A DNA stretch of 64,000 nucleotides from Sanghuangporus weigelae (lineage: Eukaryota > Basidiomycota > Agaricomycetes > Hymenochaetales > Hymenochaetaceae). This document shows, piece after piece, positions 32,064 through 43,260 of the stretch (its first letter is position 1; the number at the start of each line of letters is the position of its first letter). A program made the position numbers and the translations under genes. The notes beneath the pieces are model-generated. The model had not been told where the DNA came from, ran no database searches, and saw only the letters and a list, made by a program, of their open reading frames with translations. Where the stretch lies: NCBI GenBank assembly GCA_033182465.1, contig CP137324.1, positions 1,364,001 through 1,428,000 on the forward strand, written 5' to 3'.

Positions 32064-32562
32064 GACTATATGCACAATCTTTCCACGTTCTGAGTATTCT
32101 CAAAAAAAAAAAAAAAAGATCGTCAAAAAATCGAAATAAGTATGTACTTATTATCAATCGATATATCAACGATCCTCACCTTCAATTGAAGTGAGCAAGA
32201 GCAAAGATCACCTCAAGATCGTCGTAACTGGAAAAGCTGCTTATCTCAGTCTGGGAACGGACGATTGTTTTTGACCGGACCGGGCCGTTGATATATTTCC
32301 GGATTACTGCCCTGAGAAGGGATATACAAACGTACACATGCATCGAGATTGGAATATGCCCAGTAGGATTTACCTTGCATTCCGGAGATCGAGATTCAAC
32401 TTGAGTGATAATGAAGTTAGTTTGATTGCCATGCTCGAGCGCTTCATGAATTCTTGTTCATGCAATCACATTATTATACATACACAATGCTTGCGAATCA
32501 ACTGTACATGACTTGAGAGTAACAGAAAGCAATCAAATACAGACTATAGCAGAGCCACAAAT
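32064..32562. other. Intergenic region with poly-A run
   Basis: About 500 bases in tandem orientation between the UBP8 stop and the lyase start. It includes the A run at 32101-32116. No gene is seen. Confidence 0.5.
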
Positions 32563-34877
32563 TCAAATCATACCGAGAAGCGCTTCTTCCAATTCCTTAT
32601 TCCTTGTCGCCTCCTTCTCTCTTTCCTTCTCTCGTTCCTTCTCCCGCTCCTTGACCGCCTCGTTCTCGCGCGCGATCTTGTACGTAGGAAGCGTGAAGGG
32701 TTTGTAGTCCAGATGTCGCTTTACGTAGAAACACATGTAGACGGTGGACTTGAGCACCGCGTCCAGCGATGAGTGGATTACTCTAAGCATTTTTTTAGTC
32801 AGAAAACTGAAACGCGTAGGATGTGTTCAACCCGCTTACTTATCATCGTCGAAGCGATACCACTGACAGGTAGCAAGAATGTTAGGGTAACTGTGGCTTC
32901 CTACAAGTACGCTGAAAGCGCACCTCATCTTGAGATCGAGCATAGTTAGTATAATGCCCAGTGTCGATCTGCCCGTCGTGATTGATAACTGCAAATAGGT
33001 CATAGTCATAGATACTGTCCGGCCCCAACCTACGCATAACGCATCAAGTCAGAAAACTTCAGATTTCGGAATAAATCTCATGTATACGCACTGTATCTGT
33101 TTCTCGCTTTCCTGACTTTTGATACCCAACGTTGTAAAAGGCAGCATGTTTATGGAAGCCGGAATGCGAACGTGCGTGTCGACTTTCTTCGGTGTAGCCT
33201 TACCATTTTGGCCTTCATGTTCAAATCGCTTTGAGTCAGAATGTATTAGCTAGTGCAATCCCATCCAGTACTTCGTCATCTGCGTACCTTGAACTGGAAG
33301 CTTAATACGGGAGGGAGCTTTCGTATCGATAATCGCTTTGTCGCTTGCTGTTGGGCTGTGTCAGTATAAAAGCCGCATCATATTTTCTCAAAGCTATCTT
33401 ACTTGAGGACCACAGCGATTACAACTGTATTTCGCCATTGTCTCAGAGTGAGTGAAGCTTATCCAGGGTATGAAGATCATGCTCCGCTGGCATGAGAAGA
33501 CAAACATAACATACCGACGGAGGCACCCAGCCAGCGTATTTTCTTCCGCACCACCTCCCTCCAGTTGTAAGCTCACATCAAGGATAGGGTCCACCTTGCT
33601 TGACACACTTCCGCACTTATCGCACGTGTGATCGCTCTGCAGCTGGCCACCGAACACTGCATGTATGAAACAGATACACGAAATGCTTGTGTTACCGTAT
33701 GCGGTTTTGTGAAGCTGATTGAGTGCAGAAATGAAGAATTCGTGTGCATCTTGCTGAGCGTAGCCAGCGAGCTCTGAGGATGCTTTCCATGTTGTGGCTA
33801 GAAGACTGGCAGGTCCAAATGTAGTGGATTTTCCGGAGTACACCTGGCAGCACATAGCATGATTACCCTGAGATACTTTTTTAGAAAAAGAAACAAGCCA
33901 ACGTACCTCGGTGAAAAGCTTGTCCATCTCACAGCACATACACCCCTTGAGCTTACATGTTTTATGGTTGTGCATGTCACTTAGGAAGTAGTTGCGCAGC
34001 ATGGGATTGTGAACGAAGCACTGGAGAACGACATTCAGGAAACAAGTTTGCCCGAGATTAAGCAGGCCTATGCGACCTGATGCAAGTAAGAAAAACACTA
34101 TAAGTTAGCTAATTGCTTGAAGCAGGACTCGTGTCCTCACCAGTACATGATACTGGTGATGCATCCACAAGAGCCACTTCATCTTTTGCTTCCGGCTTCC
34201 AGGGGGTGTACTTCTCTCGCTGCTTTCGCGCCGCTGCTAGAAGTGCTCAAACATACTTGACTTCGGAACATGAATGGATGACTCACACACGAACTTCGTT
34301 TCCTTCTCCTCTACATGAAGCGTAGTTCGATGGAAGAGCTCTTCAAAGTTCTCGTCGGCGATAATGTCATCGCATTCCAAGCAGAAGACGGAGCCGGACT
34401 TCACATCGGCGCCTGGTCTATATTTAGACACATCTAAAAAGCAGACAATAATAGAGAGGATATTCACAAAATTGGTGATCCAAGTCCTTCATGTGTGCCA
34501 AAATATGACCATCTTTCCAACATCCACCATACGAACAATGTAAGCATATAAACGGCCGATGCAGGACGAGGCCGCAAGTCCCGCACGTCGGCGTCTGTAG
34601 CTGCAAGACAGATGACAACATCAAATTCAACATGAGCTCATCCTCAGATGATTAGATAGTCTCGTACCTTTCTCCGCTTCGCCGTCCTCCCGCTGCTCGA
34701 CGCGCCCCACGCAACGGCAGACTTATACTTGCGCAACATCGACAGCCGCGCCGCCTCCACCGCAAACGCTGTATCCACATGCGGACACTGTCCAGCTGAG
34801 GCGCCCTCTCCCGACGTGTAACCATCCACATCCATAGACATGGTCTCCGCGAGTGGTGAGGACATTGAAGCGTCCAT
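32563..34877 (-). CDS. UBP8: Ubiquitin carboxyl-terminal hydrolase, Ubp8/USP22 type (SAGA deubiquitinase)
   Basis: Cysteine protease that removes ubiquitin from histone H2B as part of the SAGA deubiquitinating module in the nucleus. It has many short introns. The N-terminal zinc-finger UBP domain starts at CPHVDTAF and continues with TPTCGTCGLVLHRPFICLHC, GGCWKDGHILAHMKD and SGSVFCLECDDII. The USP domain has the catalytic Cys box (GLLNLGQTCFLNVVLQCF), the QQDAHEFF box, a zinc-binding pair (CDKCGS and CNRCG), and the His box INHDGQIDTGHYTNYARS with WYRFDDDK. After the catalytic domain a charged tail (KEREKEREKEREKEATRNKE) replaces the short C-terminus of yeast Ubp8. ZnF-UBP plus USP with these spacings indicates Ubp8/USP22, though other ZnF-UBP proteases are possible. 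The start at 34877 (MDASMSSPLAE) is the first ATG of the frame holding the zinc-finger start. Confidence 0.88.
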
Positions 34878-35179
34878 AGCTGAACAGTGTGGTGTTGGGC
34901 CGGGCGCTTGAGACTCGTTGCGAGACGCGTTCGACGGAACAGGAAGTGCCGATCAAATACACGTGATGCATGTTATACAAATCTGGAAATGACCATCAAT
35001 TGCCGCCAATTCAGTTTATTTCGTGATCTTCGACGCGTCTCGCAGCGCTCATCTGCTCTGCACTTCCAAGATTATTCATCAACACTCAGCTAACTCATCG
35101 ATTATACTCCCATCATCTGCATTGTAACTCAAGCTCCCATCTGTTCTGATACTCTACAAATTGACTGCTATCTCACACA
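34878..35179. other. Divergent promoter region UBP8/HUS1
   Basis: About 300 bases between two genes read away from each other. No gene-like frame is seen; both promoters must be here. Confidence 0.5.
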
Positions 35180-36706
35180 ATGCGCTTTCGTGCAAACATC
35201 GAGCATGTCCAGACTTTCCAACGTGCGTCTCAGCTCGACGCGTCCTTTTCCTTCATTCACGCGTTTGGCACTGAAATATGCCCCCCAGGAATTATCCAAG
35301 CAATAGAAAAGCTGCAAAAACGATGTATTGTACGGTTTACCGAAACGGAGATGCATGTTATTTGTAATGAGGAGACGGAGGATGGTGTTCAGGTGTGGTC
35401 GTAAGTCAGCGCTTTCATACTTCGTTCGGTCAAATCTCCTCCCAACAATCTAACGGTGATAATAGGACGATAAAAGTCGTACGTCTCTTGCCTTTACTTG
35501 ATATGCTTGATACAGAGTGACCAAGCCATATACTAGGACTCCCTCTTCTCGGACTACCGCATCCAATCCAACGCGAACAACGAAATCAGCCTCTCCCTCT
35601 CGCCCGAAGCGCTCTCCCAAGCTCTGCGCTCCGCAGCGTCGTCCTCAGATGTCGTGATGAAGCTCGCGAAGAAGCACGCGCACGCCGTGCTCACGTTCGA
35701 GATCATCCTCGCTCTGGGGAGCGGTGGCTTGAGTGGATTCGGCTCGACGGGGATGGGGGGAGGAGGAGGGGGCGGGGGAGGGTCGAGGAAGGCGAGCGTA
35801 GCGCATGATGTGCTTATTGACATGCTAAAGCCGGCGGATATGAGGAGGCTGAAGGAGCCGCTGTGCCCCGAACCGGATGTGCGTACATACACACGGCTTC
35901 GTCATTTCTCCTTCGCCTTTGCGGTACCTTGACCTACGTACCTTGACCTACGTAAGTTCGTTACTGATTAGAAAGTCCTCGGCCCTAGATCCATATCCTC
36001 CTCCCACCATTACAAAAGCTCCGCACGATAGTCGAGCGGATGCGCAGCATGGCGGACGTGCTGTGCGTGCAGGCCAACCACCGCGGCGGACTCCGCCTAT
36101 CCGTCGAGTCCGACCAAGTACGCGTCCAAACGCAGTGGTCGAAATGTATCATACCCAACTTGGGTGCGTTTGCTTTTACTTTACACAAGTTCTTCTCTCC
36201 CCAGAATACATTCTTTTGCTTTCTTATATAAATCTGACTATCTCACCTCGCCCTCCCCCCCCTGGGTGCGGGCGTGCTTCGTTTCGCAGCTTCAGATCCC
36301 ACCGTTTCTCAACAACAACAAACGCAATCGCAATCGCAAACGATAAACGCACAAGACTCCGACCGTTCACACACCGACGACCCCGACCCGGACCCCGAGC
36401 CAGAAAAAGACGCAAACCAATGGTTCAGCGTGCACCTCTCCATCCGCGCCTTCCTCAAGTTCCTCTCCAGCCACGTCGTCTCAACCACCACTATCGCATG
36501 TACGTCGCCCGTTTTTTTTTCTCTCCCCATTCTTGCCATTTCTCTCATATCCATATCCCCCCCCCCTCCCCTCCCCCCCTCTCCCCCTTTGGATAGGCAT
36601 ATGCGAAGACCACTGCATGATCCTCTACGTCTACATCGGGGAGGTCCAAGATGCCGGCGGGGTGCTCACGTTCTGGATCCCCGCGCGGCTGAGCGGGGTC
36701 GACTAG
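35180..36706 (+). CDS. HUS1: Checkpoint clamp subunit Hus1
   Basis: Subunit of the Rad9-Hus1-Rad1 ring (9-1-1 clamp), loaded at damaged DNA to activate the checkpoint kinases. Exons join to the PCNA-like fold: MRFRANIEHVQTF, then IIQAIEKLQKRCIVRFTETE, MHVICNEETEDGVQVW, LFSDYRIQSNANNEISLSL and VVMKLAKKHAHAVLTFEI in the N half; KLRTIVERMRSMADVL, ANHRGGLRLSVESDQVRVQT in the middle; and FLKFLSSHVVSTTTIACICE with MILYVYIGEVQDAGGVLTFW at the end. The stop TAG is at 36704-36706. The first intron (35223-35288) is 66 nt, has no in-frame stop, and if retained would add 22 residues; splicing gives the conserved spacing. Two insertions are unusual: a run of nine Gly with flanking Gly/Ser and a Gln/Asp/Pro-rich loop (DDPDPDPEPEKD). 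An intron at 35879-35988 contains a 14-bp tandem duplication. Confidence 0.92.
35925..35952. repeat. 14-bp tandem duplication in a HUS1 intron
   Basis: Two exact, adjacent copies of TACCTTGACCTACG, in the middle of the 110-nt intron between the exon ending at 35878 and the one starting at 35989. The splice signals are outside the repeat. Confidence 0.9.
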
Positions 36707-36819
36707 GGGCTTCGGCTACTTACCTTACTTACTTATACCGCTTATACTTTATACTTTATATCTCTACTCGTCAACTGTCCAGCTCTATTCGTCACCTCAC
36801 TCTTACCACTAGTACTCAT

Positions 36820-36839
36820 GTACGTACGTACGTACGTAC
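36820..36839. repeat. (GTAC)5 palindromic microsatellite
   Basis: Five perfect tandem copies of the self-complementary tetramer GTAC, just downstream of HUS1. Confidence 0.9.
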
Positions 36840-37660
36840 TCGTATCATTTTACTTTACAATAGCATTCACACCATATTCATCTGTTACTCACTCACTCAT
36901 GTAAAGGACACGTACATCACTCCGTCCGTAGATAAAAACAAACAAGTGTTCTTATTCCGATAACATTCAAACACGGCTCTGCAAGTACTAGTATACTATA
37001 TGTATAGCACGGTATACCATATCCGACGACTTCCTTTGCTTATTCCTGACTCCTGAGAGCGCATGCGATTATGATATACGTGTGTATGTACGAGCCCGAG
37101 TAGGTATCGGTGCCATCAACACGGAAAGTCATAGTGTTCCGAAGGTGCTCTATTATTACTATTACTATTATACTAGATGCCATTCTGTTGCTGCTAAGGT
37201 ACGGTACGGTACGGCTACGAAGGAGGAGGAGGGACGTTACGTGCAAGAATGTATTTAAAAGAAAGATGAAAGAACAGTTTCGGATGCGTTGAGTAGGTAA
37301 GGGAGGAGGGTGAATGACGAATTGTGTACAGCGGAGTTGTTGGTTCAATGTTAATATTGCAGGATGAGATGACAGATCAAGACCAGACCAAGAAAACAAA
37401 AAAAACACGATAATGCCAGAATTACGAGGTAAGAAACGCGAACCCGTGAAAGAATTTTTAAAAAAAAGATCAAACCCAAAAAAAGAAAGCGAATGCGGAG
37501 TAAAAGAACGAACGCGAAACAAGGCGAGATAGCAGGGAAGCAACGGGTGAGATTGAACTTTTGAATACACAAATGAAAAGATGGGTATATCGTCGCGCGC
37601 GCTCCATCTACAGTCCAAAATCCAGGACCCAGGATAATTCGCAATTTCTATTCTTCTTCT

Positions 37661-37693
37661 CCCACCACCACCACCACCACCACCACCACCACC
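37661..37693. repeat. CCA/ACC trinucleotide microsatellite
   Basis: About ten uninterrupted CAC/ACC units on the plus strand, giving a poly-Gly frame on the other strand. Non-coding as far as I can tell. Confidence 0.9.
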
Positions 37694-38506
37694 GACCGCG
37701 CTCGCCGTCAATAGTCAACTAGCTTCCTTCGATATTCCGCCCATTTCCTTCCCACTTCATCAGCACCACTTCCTACTTGCAGCGCCTTATCTTCAGAGCC
37801 TCTTCACCCTCGAAAGAACCGCCCCACCGATACCGGTACCCGCAAACGGCTTCTTTCGTATGTTATCCGGATGACAGACAATATGCATGGCGAATAGACG
37901 TCGAACTCTGCTCCCGATGTTACCCCGAAGACCCGGATGATGTGCATACACCCACGTCACCGTCTCGTCCGGAATAAGCAAGCAAATGGCAGGAGGAGGA
38001 AAGAAGCCAAGAATCGAGGAGAGAGAGCCAAAAACAGAAGACCCTCGATGAGCCAATGAGAAAAAACTGAAGGGATTGATTGAATCAGATTGGCTGAGGA
38101 GCGAAAGATTGAGAATGAGTCATGAGGATAGTGTTGGAGGAGAGATGACCCGGGCGGGAAGAACTGCGGCATTAGCAATGAATGAATAGGACGAACGGCC
38201 GAGCGACGCGCGCAGTAAGAAGAAGAACGAAGGCCAGGTATGGTCCGACGACTCCAACTCGCAACTCTGATTCGCTGGACTGGACAGTTTGGTTCCGAAA
38301 CCCGCAAGCCGACCGCGCAACCCGCAATCCCACTTAGCTCTCAGCCATCTTTGCGTGTCATGCATTCATCTTTCATGCCACGCGTGCCCGTTTCGCTTCA
38401 AACGTCAGGACTGCCGAAGATCGCACGTGCGTGTTCAGTCTGCGCAAGAAAAGAGATACCTGTCCGCTGCGTCCGCCGATGCCGATGCTGCCGACAAGAT
38501 TGATTG

Positions 38507-39088
38507 TTACGAGTCCTCGTCAAAGATATGCGGCAGGTCCTCCACCTTGACGACAAACACGCCAGCCTCTTCCAGCTCGCTCTCGATCTCCTTCTCCACC
38601 GTCGCTGCGGGGGTGACGAGCACGGGCCCGCCAGCGCTGTACGCCTCGGGGCGGTCATACGTCGCATGCGCGTCTTCAACGAGGAACACGGTGTTTCCAC
38701 GCCCGAGAGCGGCGCTGCACGTCGCACGTATGCAAAAGTCGCTCTGCATACCGACGACGACGAGGGCGGCCTTGCGATCGACGAGCTCGCCGAGCCGCGT
38801 GCCCGCAAACGCGTTGTTCTTGGTCTTGTCTATGACGGGCTCGCCCGACCGCGGGGCGTGCACGAGCTGCCACCCCGGTGCGTTCTGCGCGTCTGGGTCG
38901 CCCGGCTCGCCAGTGTTGCGGACGTGCACGATGAGGGGCGGGGCACGTGCATTGCGGGCGAGGAGCAGCGCACGGTCGATGTTAGTGGCGACGATGGGTG
39001 CGTTGGGAACGCCGGTGTTTGGAGCGAGGACGGCGACCTGAACGTCTACGAGAAGGAGGACCTTTCTAGGGCGATGATTGTCCGCCAT
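38507..39088 (-). CDS. Isochorismatase-family cysteine hydrolase
   Basis: Small hydrolase of the isochorismatase-like alpha/beta fold, a group that includes nicotinamidases, ureidosuccinate/biuret hydrolases and others. One uninterrupted exon of 193 residues, normal for the family. The catalytic triad is visible: Asp in VLLLVDVQ near residue 15, Lys in IDKTKNNAF near 88, and Cys in GMQSDFCIRATC near 118. The cis-peptide region before the Cys (VVVGMQSD) is normal. The C-terminal part (AYSAGGPVLVTPAATVEKEI) is usual. The start is MADNHRPRK; the frame is open 52 codons further upstream, but that part resembles untranslated sequence. The coding region is strongly GC-rich, unlike the AT-rich DNA upstream of it. 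The substrate cannot be told from sequence. Confidence 0.88.
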   Translation of the reverse strand: MADNHRPRKVLLLVDVQVAVLAPNTGVPNAPIVATNIDRALLLARNARAPPLIVHVRNTGEPGDPDAQNAPGWQLVHAPRSGEPVIDKTKNNAFAGTRLGELVDRKAALVVVGMQSDFCIRATCSAALGRGNTVFLVEDAHATYDRPEAYSAGGPVLVTPAATVEKEIESELEEAGVFVVKVEDLPHIFDEDS

Positions 39089-39844
39089 GAGAAAGCAAAG
39101 CAGAGAGGGCTGATGCGCTGTTTGTGATTGTTTGTTCAGATGGTGATGATCGCAACGCGCGATCCCATAAATTTCGGGCGGAGTTTGAGAACTTACCGTA
39201 ACATGTAATCTGTAGTTTACAAAGGGTCTCTCCTTCGTACACATCGTGTCAGAAATTGAAGCACCGCGTCAATCACTCAGAATTCTTGTCATAGCATTTG
39301 ATTGGTGTCTGATCCTGATATTCCTGCTGTCAAGAACTCTTGGAACCTAAGCTCAGCTAATTAGTTTTTGGATAACTCATATGCAGACTGGTTAAACTGT
39401 TAGTCACAGACTTTGCATGCTCTTAAACTGTCAGATTTGGCTTCCTTTCTCTCAGGGGTAATTATACTGTGTGATTCTATGCTTCTGAAGGCTTTTTATT
39501 CCAATTCTTATGGTATCTCAGTACAGAACTGTTAGGGAGTAGGCCCGGGGGTTTTGACAATTGACACAGATTATAGTGTCATTTTTTCTGCATACACTTC
39601 TTTTTCATATGTATTCCTTCAATTGCCCGGGAACAAAATGTCAAATTTTTCATTGTAAAGACTCATTTTTGTACACTTTATACCTTTTTAATGCTAAATT
39701 CTGCCGATTTTTGCATTTAAAGAAATTCTACTTCCGGACAAGTGTTTTCACGCCTTGATACACTCGGATATATAGCACAGCACTGTTTGTGAGCGATTAC
39801 ATAAAGACGCGCCGACGTCATTGCATCTCTCCTCTCACCAGAAC
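39089..39844. other. AT-rich divergent intergenic region
   Basis: About 750 bases between two GC-rich genes. From about 39240 to 39790 the DNA becomes clearly AT-rich. The plus-strand frame at 39561-39758 is composed of Phe/Leu/Tyr/Cys codons from this composition and is not gene-like. No terminal repeats of a mobile element were found by eye. Confidence 0.5.
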
Positions 39845-40889
39845 ATGTCATCAACAAAACACTCTCAGCCTATCAAGGCCCACGCGCTCAAGGTACCCGG
39901 TCTCGTCAAGCTCAGCGGCAGGCGCGTCGTATTGGCGTCCGCCAGTCCGAGCAGGAAGGACATCCTTGCCACTTTCGTGCGCACATTATTCATATTCATT
40001 CATTCGACGAAGCTGATGTATACGACTCGGCGTGAAGGGCGTAGAACCGGAGATCGTGCCGTCTACGTTCGACGAGACGCTCCCGCAGAGCGAGTTCGAA
40101 GACGTGCACGAGTATCCGGTGGCGACTGCGACGCAGAAGGCGGTCGAGGTGTACGAACGGCTCGTCGTGCGTTTCTCTTCCACTCGTGTTATATCGTCAT
40201 TGTCATTTTGTAGGCTGAAGACCCAGACGACCCGCCCGACCTCGTCATCGGGGGTGCGTCCTCTTATCCAATCCATAAACTAATCCTATCGAACCAACCA
40301 CACCCGTCCAGCCGACACTGTCGTCCTAACGCATACCCTCCCCCTCACCTCCGACGTGCACTCCTCCCTACTCCCCTCCGAACGACCCGAGATCCTCGAA
40401 AAACCCACCTCGAAGGCGGACAACCTCCGCATGCTGCTGGACCTGAACGGCGCGGCGTGCGAGGTCGTCACGGGCGTCTCACTGGGTGCGTCTCCCGTTC
40501 TCGTTCGGGCGTTTACTGATACTTTGAATGATCGTGGCTGGCTGGATTTTCGACGCACAGTATACCCAGTCCTCCAAGCACCGGGGTACCAAATAAAGTG
40601 CGTTCCTCCTTCCCTGCCCAATTAACCCAATTAACCCCCTAAAAAAAGATCAATGGACGAGCGCTCCATCGTGCACTTCTCCCAAAACCGCACACACGTG
40701 CTGGAGGCGTACGCAGACAGCGGGGAGGGGCTCGACCGCGCGGGCGGGTTCGCGGTGCAGGGGCTCGGGGGCGCGCTGCTGAAGAAGGTGGACGGGGACT
40801 GGAATAACGTCGTTGGCTTCCCCGCTGCTGCGTTCTTGAGGTTCTTGGACTTGCTCGTGCAGGACGAGGAGGATTTTTTGGAGATGTGA
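39845..40889 (+). CDS. Maf-like nucleoside triphosphate pyrophosphatase
   Basis: House-cleaning enzyme of the Maf/Ham1 fold that hydrolyses non-canonical or modified nucleoside triphosphates; fungal and animal members relate to the N-terminal half of ASMTL. Several introns. Motifs in order: the Maf signature VVLASASPSRKDIL, the VPSTFDE motif directly after the first intron (donor GTGCGC), the catalytic Asp in DLVIGADTVV, KPTSKADNLRMLLDLNG, and the C-terminal RAGGFAVQGLGGALLKKVDG followed by NNVVGFP. All family motifs are intact. The ATG at 39845 precedes a 23-residue leader that could be unstructured or a weak targeting signal (MSSTKHSQPIKAHALKVPG). The stop is at 40887-40889. Confidence 0.9.
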
Positions 40890-41129
40890 TGAGAGTGCGC
40901 GTCCTCCCTTCCCTTCCCTCGTGTCGATTGGTAGAACTCGTGTATACTTGTTAGAGAGTACAACGCCGGATACTCGGGACTTTGAGCAATGATGTACGTA
41001 TGAATAGGATTATAGCAAGTGCGATTCTACATCGGATCCCATACACAACAAATGAAGGGAAAGACGTGACTCAGATAAACCAAACCAAAAACCGAGAGTT
41101 TCAAAGGTACGCTATAGCTAACACTAGCG

Positions 41130-43260
41130 CTAATCCAACTTCTTCTCGTCCTTACTGCTCGCTCTCCGTGACGGCGGAGGAGCGGGGGAGTGAGGTCCGA
41201 AGCCCGCAGCAGCAGCAGTGCGGGAACCGGGGAAGGGTGGTGACGTGGGTACGCCATCGCTGTTACTTACACTCATACTTGGATTCGGAGATGCAGGGAA
41301 CCCTGAGGGCGTGTACGGACTCGGCGTGGGCGGGAGGACGCCGCCCTGGAGGAGCCGCTGCTGCTGAGTCGCGAAGGACTGAGGGTGGGAATGCGCAGGC
41401 GCGGAGGTGAGTCCAAGCCCATACGCCGCGGCGCTCCCGTTGAGCGGGCCCCCGCTCACAGAGCGCCCGTACGCAGGCAGGCTCGTCGCCGGCGCAGGCG
41501 AGTACGGGCCGGGCGTGCTCACGCTCCCTCCGTACACCTGCGGACTACTCAACCCAGCAGCGCCGTTCGCGCCGGCAAACGCGCTGCCAACGGGCGTCCC
41601 CGCGTAGCTCCCGTACGGCGACCCGCCGTCCACGACCCACCCGTTCGCCTGGCGCGAGACGCGCGCGCGCAGCTCCCCGCTGCTGCCGCCGGCGCCCCAC
41701 CTGCTGCTGCGCCTCGTCTGCGCGCCGGACGCCTCGGCGGCGGCGACGATCCCCGGCGCGCGGTCCGCGCCCGAGACGACGTCGATCGCCTTCGAGGAGA
41801 TGCGGAACGCCCACCCCGCGCAGCACCACACCCCGCCGACCACGCCTACCACTCTGCAGCAAAAAAAAAAAAAATACACAAAAAAGGAGTTATTGAGTAA
41901 GAAAATGACGTAGAGAAGGGAAAGGGTTTGGGAAAGACAGATAGACGGACGAACCGGATGAGGAACTGGATGAACGTCGTCGTCCGCTGGTGCACCGTCA
42001 TATGCAGCGGCTCCAAGTCGAATTTGAAGAATATGCCCGGCACGCCTTGGTCGTGCTCCAAAACGCGCGTATAATGCGTTACGCTGTATTGATTCGTGTG
42101 CACGGGCTTGGCACCGGCGGCTTTGTACGTGGTGGGGACGACGTTGAGGAAGTACTGATACGCCACGAAAGCTATATATATATAAAATCAATGCGTATAT
42201 GAACTAGAATTGAGCGGAGTATGTAGAGAATATGGATATACGCACGTTCTTTTGTGAGCTCGAACGTGTTTTTGAGGGGTTGCGCCATGTCGGGGAAGTA
42301 GGGACCAAACGAAAAGTCGGTAATAACATGAGATAGGTTCATCACTATGAACGTATCAGGATTACTCGTTTAAACAGCTGAAACACAGGTTCTCTTACAT
42401 GTGTGGTCAACGTGCTGAATACTGCGGTATCCATGGCCGGCAGTTGTAATGTGAAGGTTTGCTAATTACGAGTCGGTCAACACTTGAACGAATAAATTAG
42501 ATTATCCTGCGCACCAGTAACTTTCTTCACCGGCATACTGCCATATATACGACAAGCGCTCCCATCTGGCTTGTAGTTGTACGTCGGGCGGAATTTATCT
42601 GGATTTCTTCTGAAGATGGTATCGAAGAATCCGCGAGACTTGCGGGACGATTGCGCCACGGCCTGCCGGGCGTCGAGACTCCGCGTGTGCGCTCTGCGGA
42701 TGATCCTGTTAGTGGCGGGGAGCTCACAGAACAGATAGAAAGCTATTCACTGTAATGATTGCGCTTGGCCAATGTCGAAGAGTGTCTGGGATTGCAAGTC
42801 GGATGAATTGTACGTGGCGTGTACTGGTAATTTATCTCGGACTTACCCCGTCCCGCCGGAAACCGTCACTAAGGTATAGTCGATCGCCTACTGCGTCTCG
42901 TAGGTCAACGTTCAAGTCTGCAATTTCTTCGGTCGATACTACGCAGTAGAAGAGAAACCAAGTAGACATACATCGACAAGGCATATTCACTATCAAGTCG
43001 ATATTGACCGCCATGAAACTCTCCTCGTTCCTATCCATCCCGAATTCATATACGGGCCAACCCCAGAAGTATTCACCGATATCATTCACGATGAGTAAGA
43101 AAGAGACGAGAGCAACGAGGACTGTGAGGAATCCGCGCCCGCCAGAGCGCGCCTTGTACGTCGAGGGTAGCTTGGGGAAGGCATCGAATTGGTTGAGCGA
43201 GGCGGGAGCGACCTTGTCGAGTTTGTCGAGGATTGACTCGTCTGTCGGCGACACCGACAT
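41130..43260 (-). CDS. ERV41: ER-Golgi vesicle protein Erv41 (ERGIC2 family)
   Basis: Membrane protein of COPII vesicles which, with Erv46, retrieves escaped ER residents through the early secretory pathway. Several exons. Near the N-terminus, FDAFPKLPSTYKARSG is the cytosolic motif; FLTVLVALVSFLLIVNDIGE is the first membrane segment; EESFMAVNIDLIVNMPC and LNVDLRDAVGDRL begin the lumenal domain. The SACRIYGSMPVKKVTANLHI block and HTMNLSHVITDFSFGPYFPD are family hallmarks, as is VPGIFFKFDLEPLHM before the second membrane segment (VVGVVGGVWCCAGWAF). Beyond it lies an unusual cytosolic tail of about 230 residues rich in Gly, Ser, Pro and Ala, ending KDEKKLD. An intron near 41860 contains a 14-nt A run on the plus strand. 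The start at 43260 (MSVSPTDESI) is the first ATG of its frame. Confidence 0.88.

Larger units (their letters stand above)
36707..38506. other. Long region without assigned gene, with simple repeats
   Basis: 1.8 kb between HUS1 and the isochorismatase-like gene, which converge. It includes a (GTAC)5 run at 36820-36839 and a CCA/ACC microsatellite at 37661-37693. Long frames here (37040-37711 minus, 37957-38307 minus, 37777-37977 plus) are low-complexity or lack any motif; I could not join them into a plausible gene. A small spliced gene on either strand is not excluded. Confidence 0.45.

Noticed and set aside
37040-37711. 223-codon minus-strand frame starting with poly-Gly
   Set aside because: The poly-Gly comes from the CCA microsatellite; the rest is Phe/Leu/Ser-rich without motif and likely untranslated.
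38289-39041. 250-codon plus-strand frame
   Set aside because: Antisense to the isochorismatase-family gene, which has an intact catalytic triad.
39561-39758. 65-codon plus-strand frame in the AT-rich island
   Set aside because: Amino-acid content follows base composition; no domain and no partner exon.
41385-41900. 171-codon Arg/Ala-rich plus-strand frame
   Set aside because: Shadow of the GC-rich tail of ERV41; typical of high-GC antisense frames.
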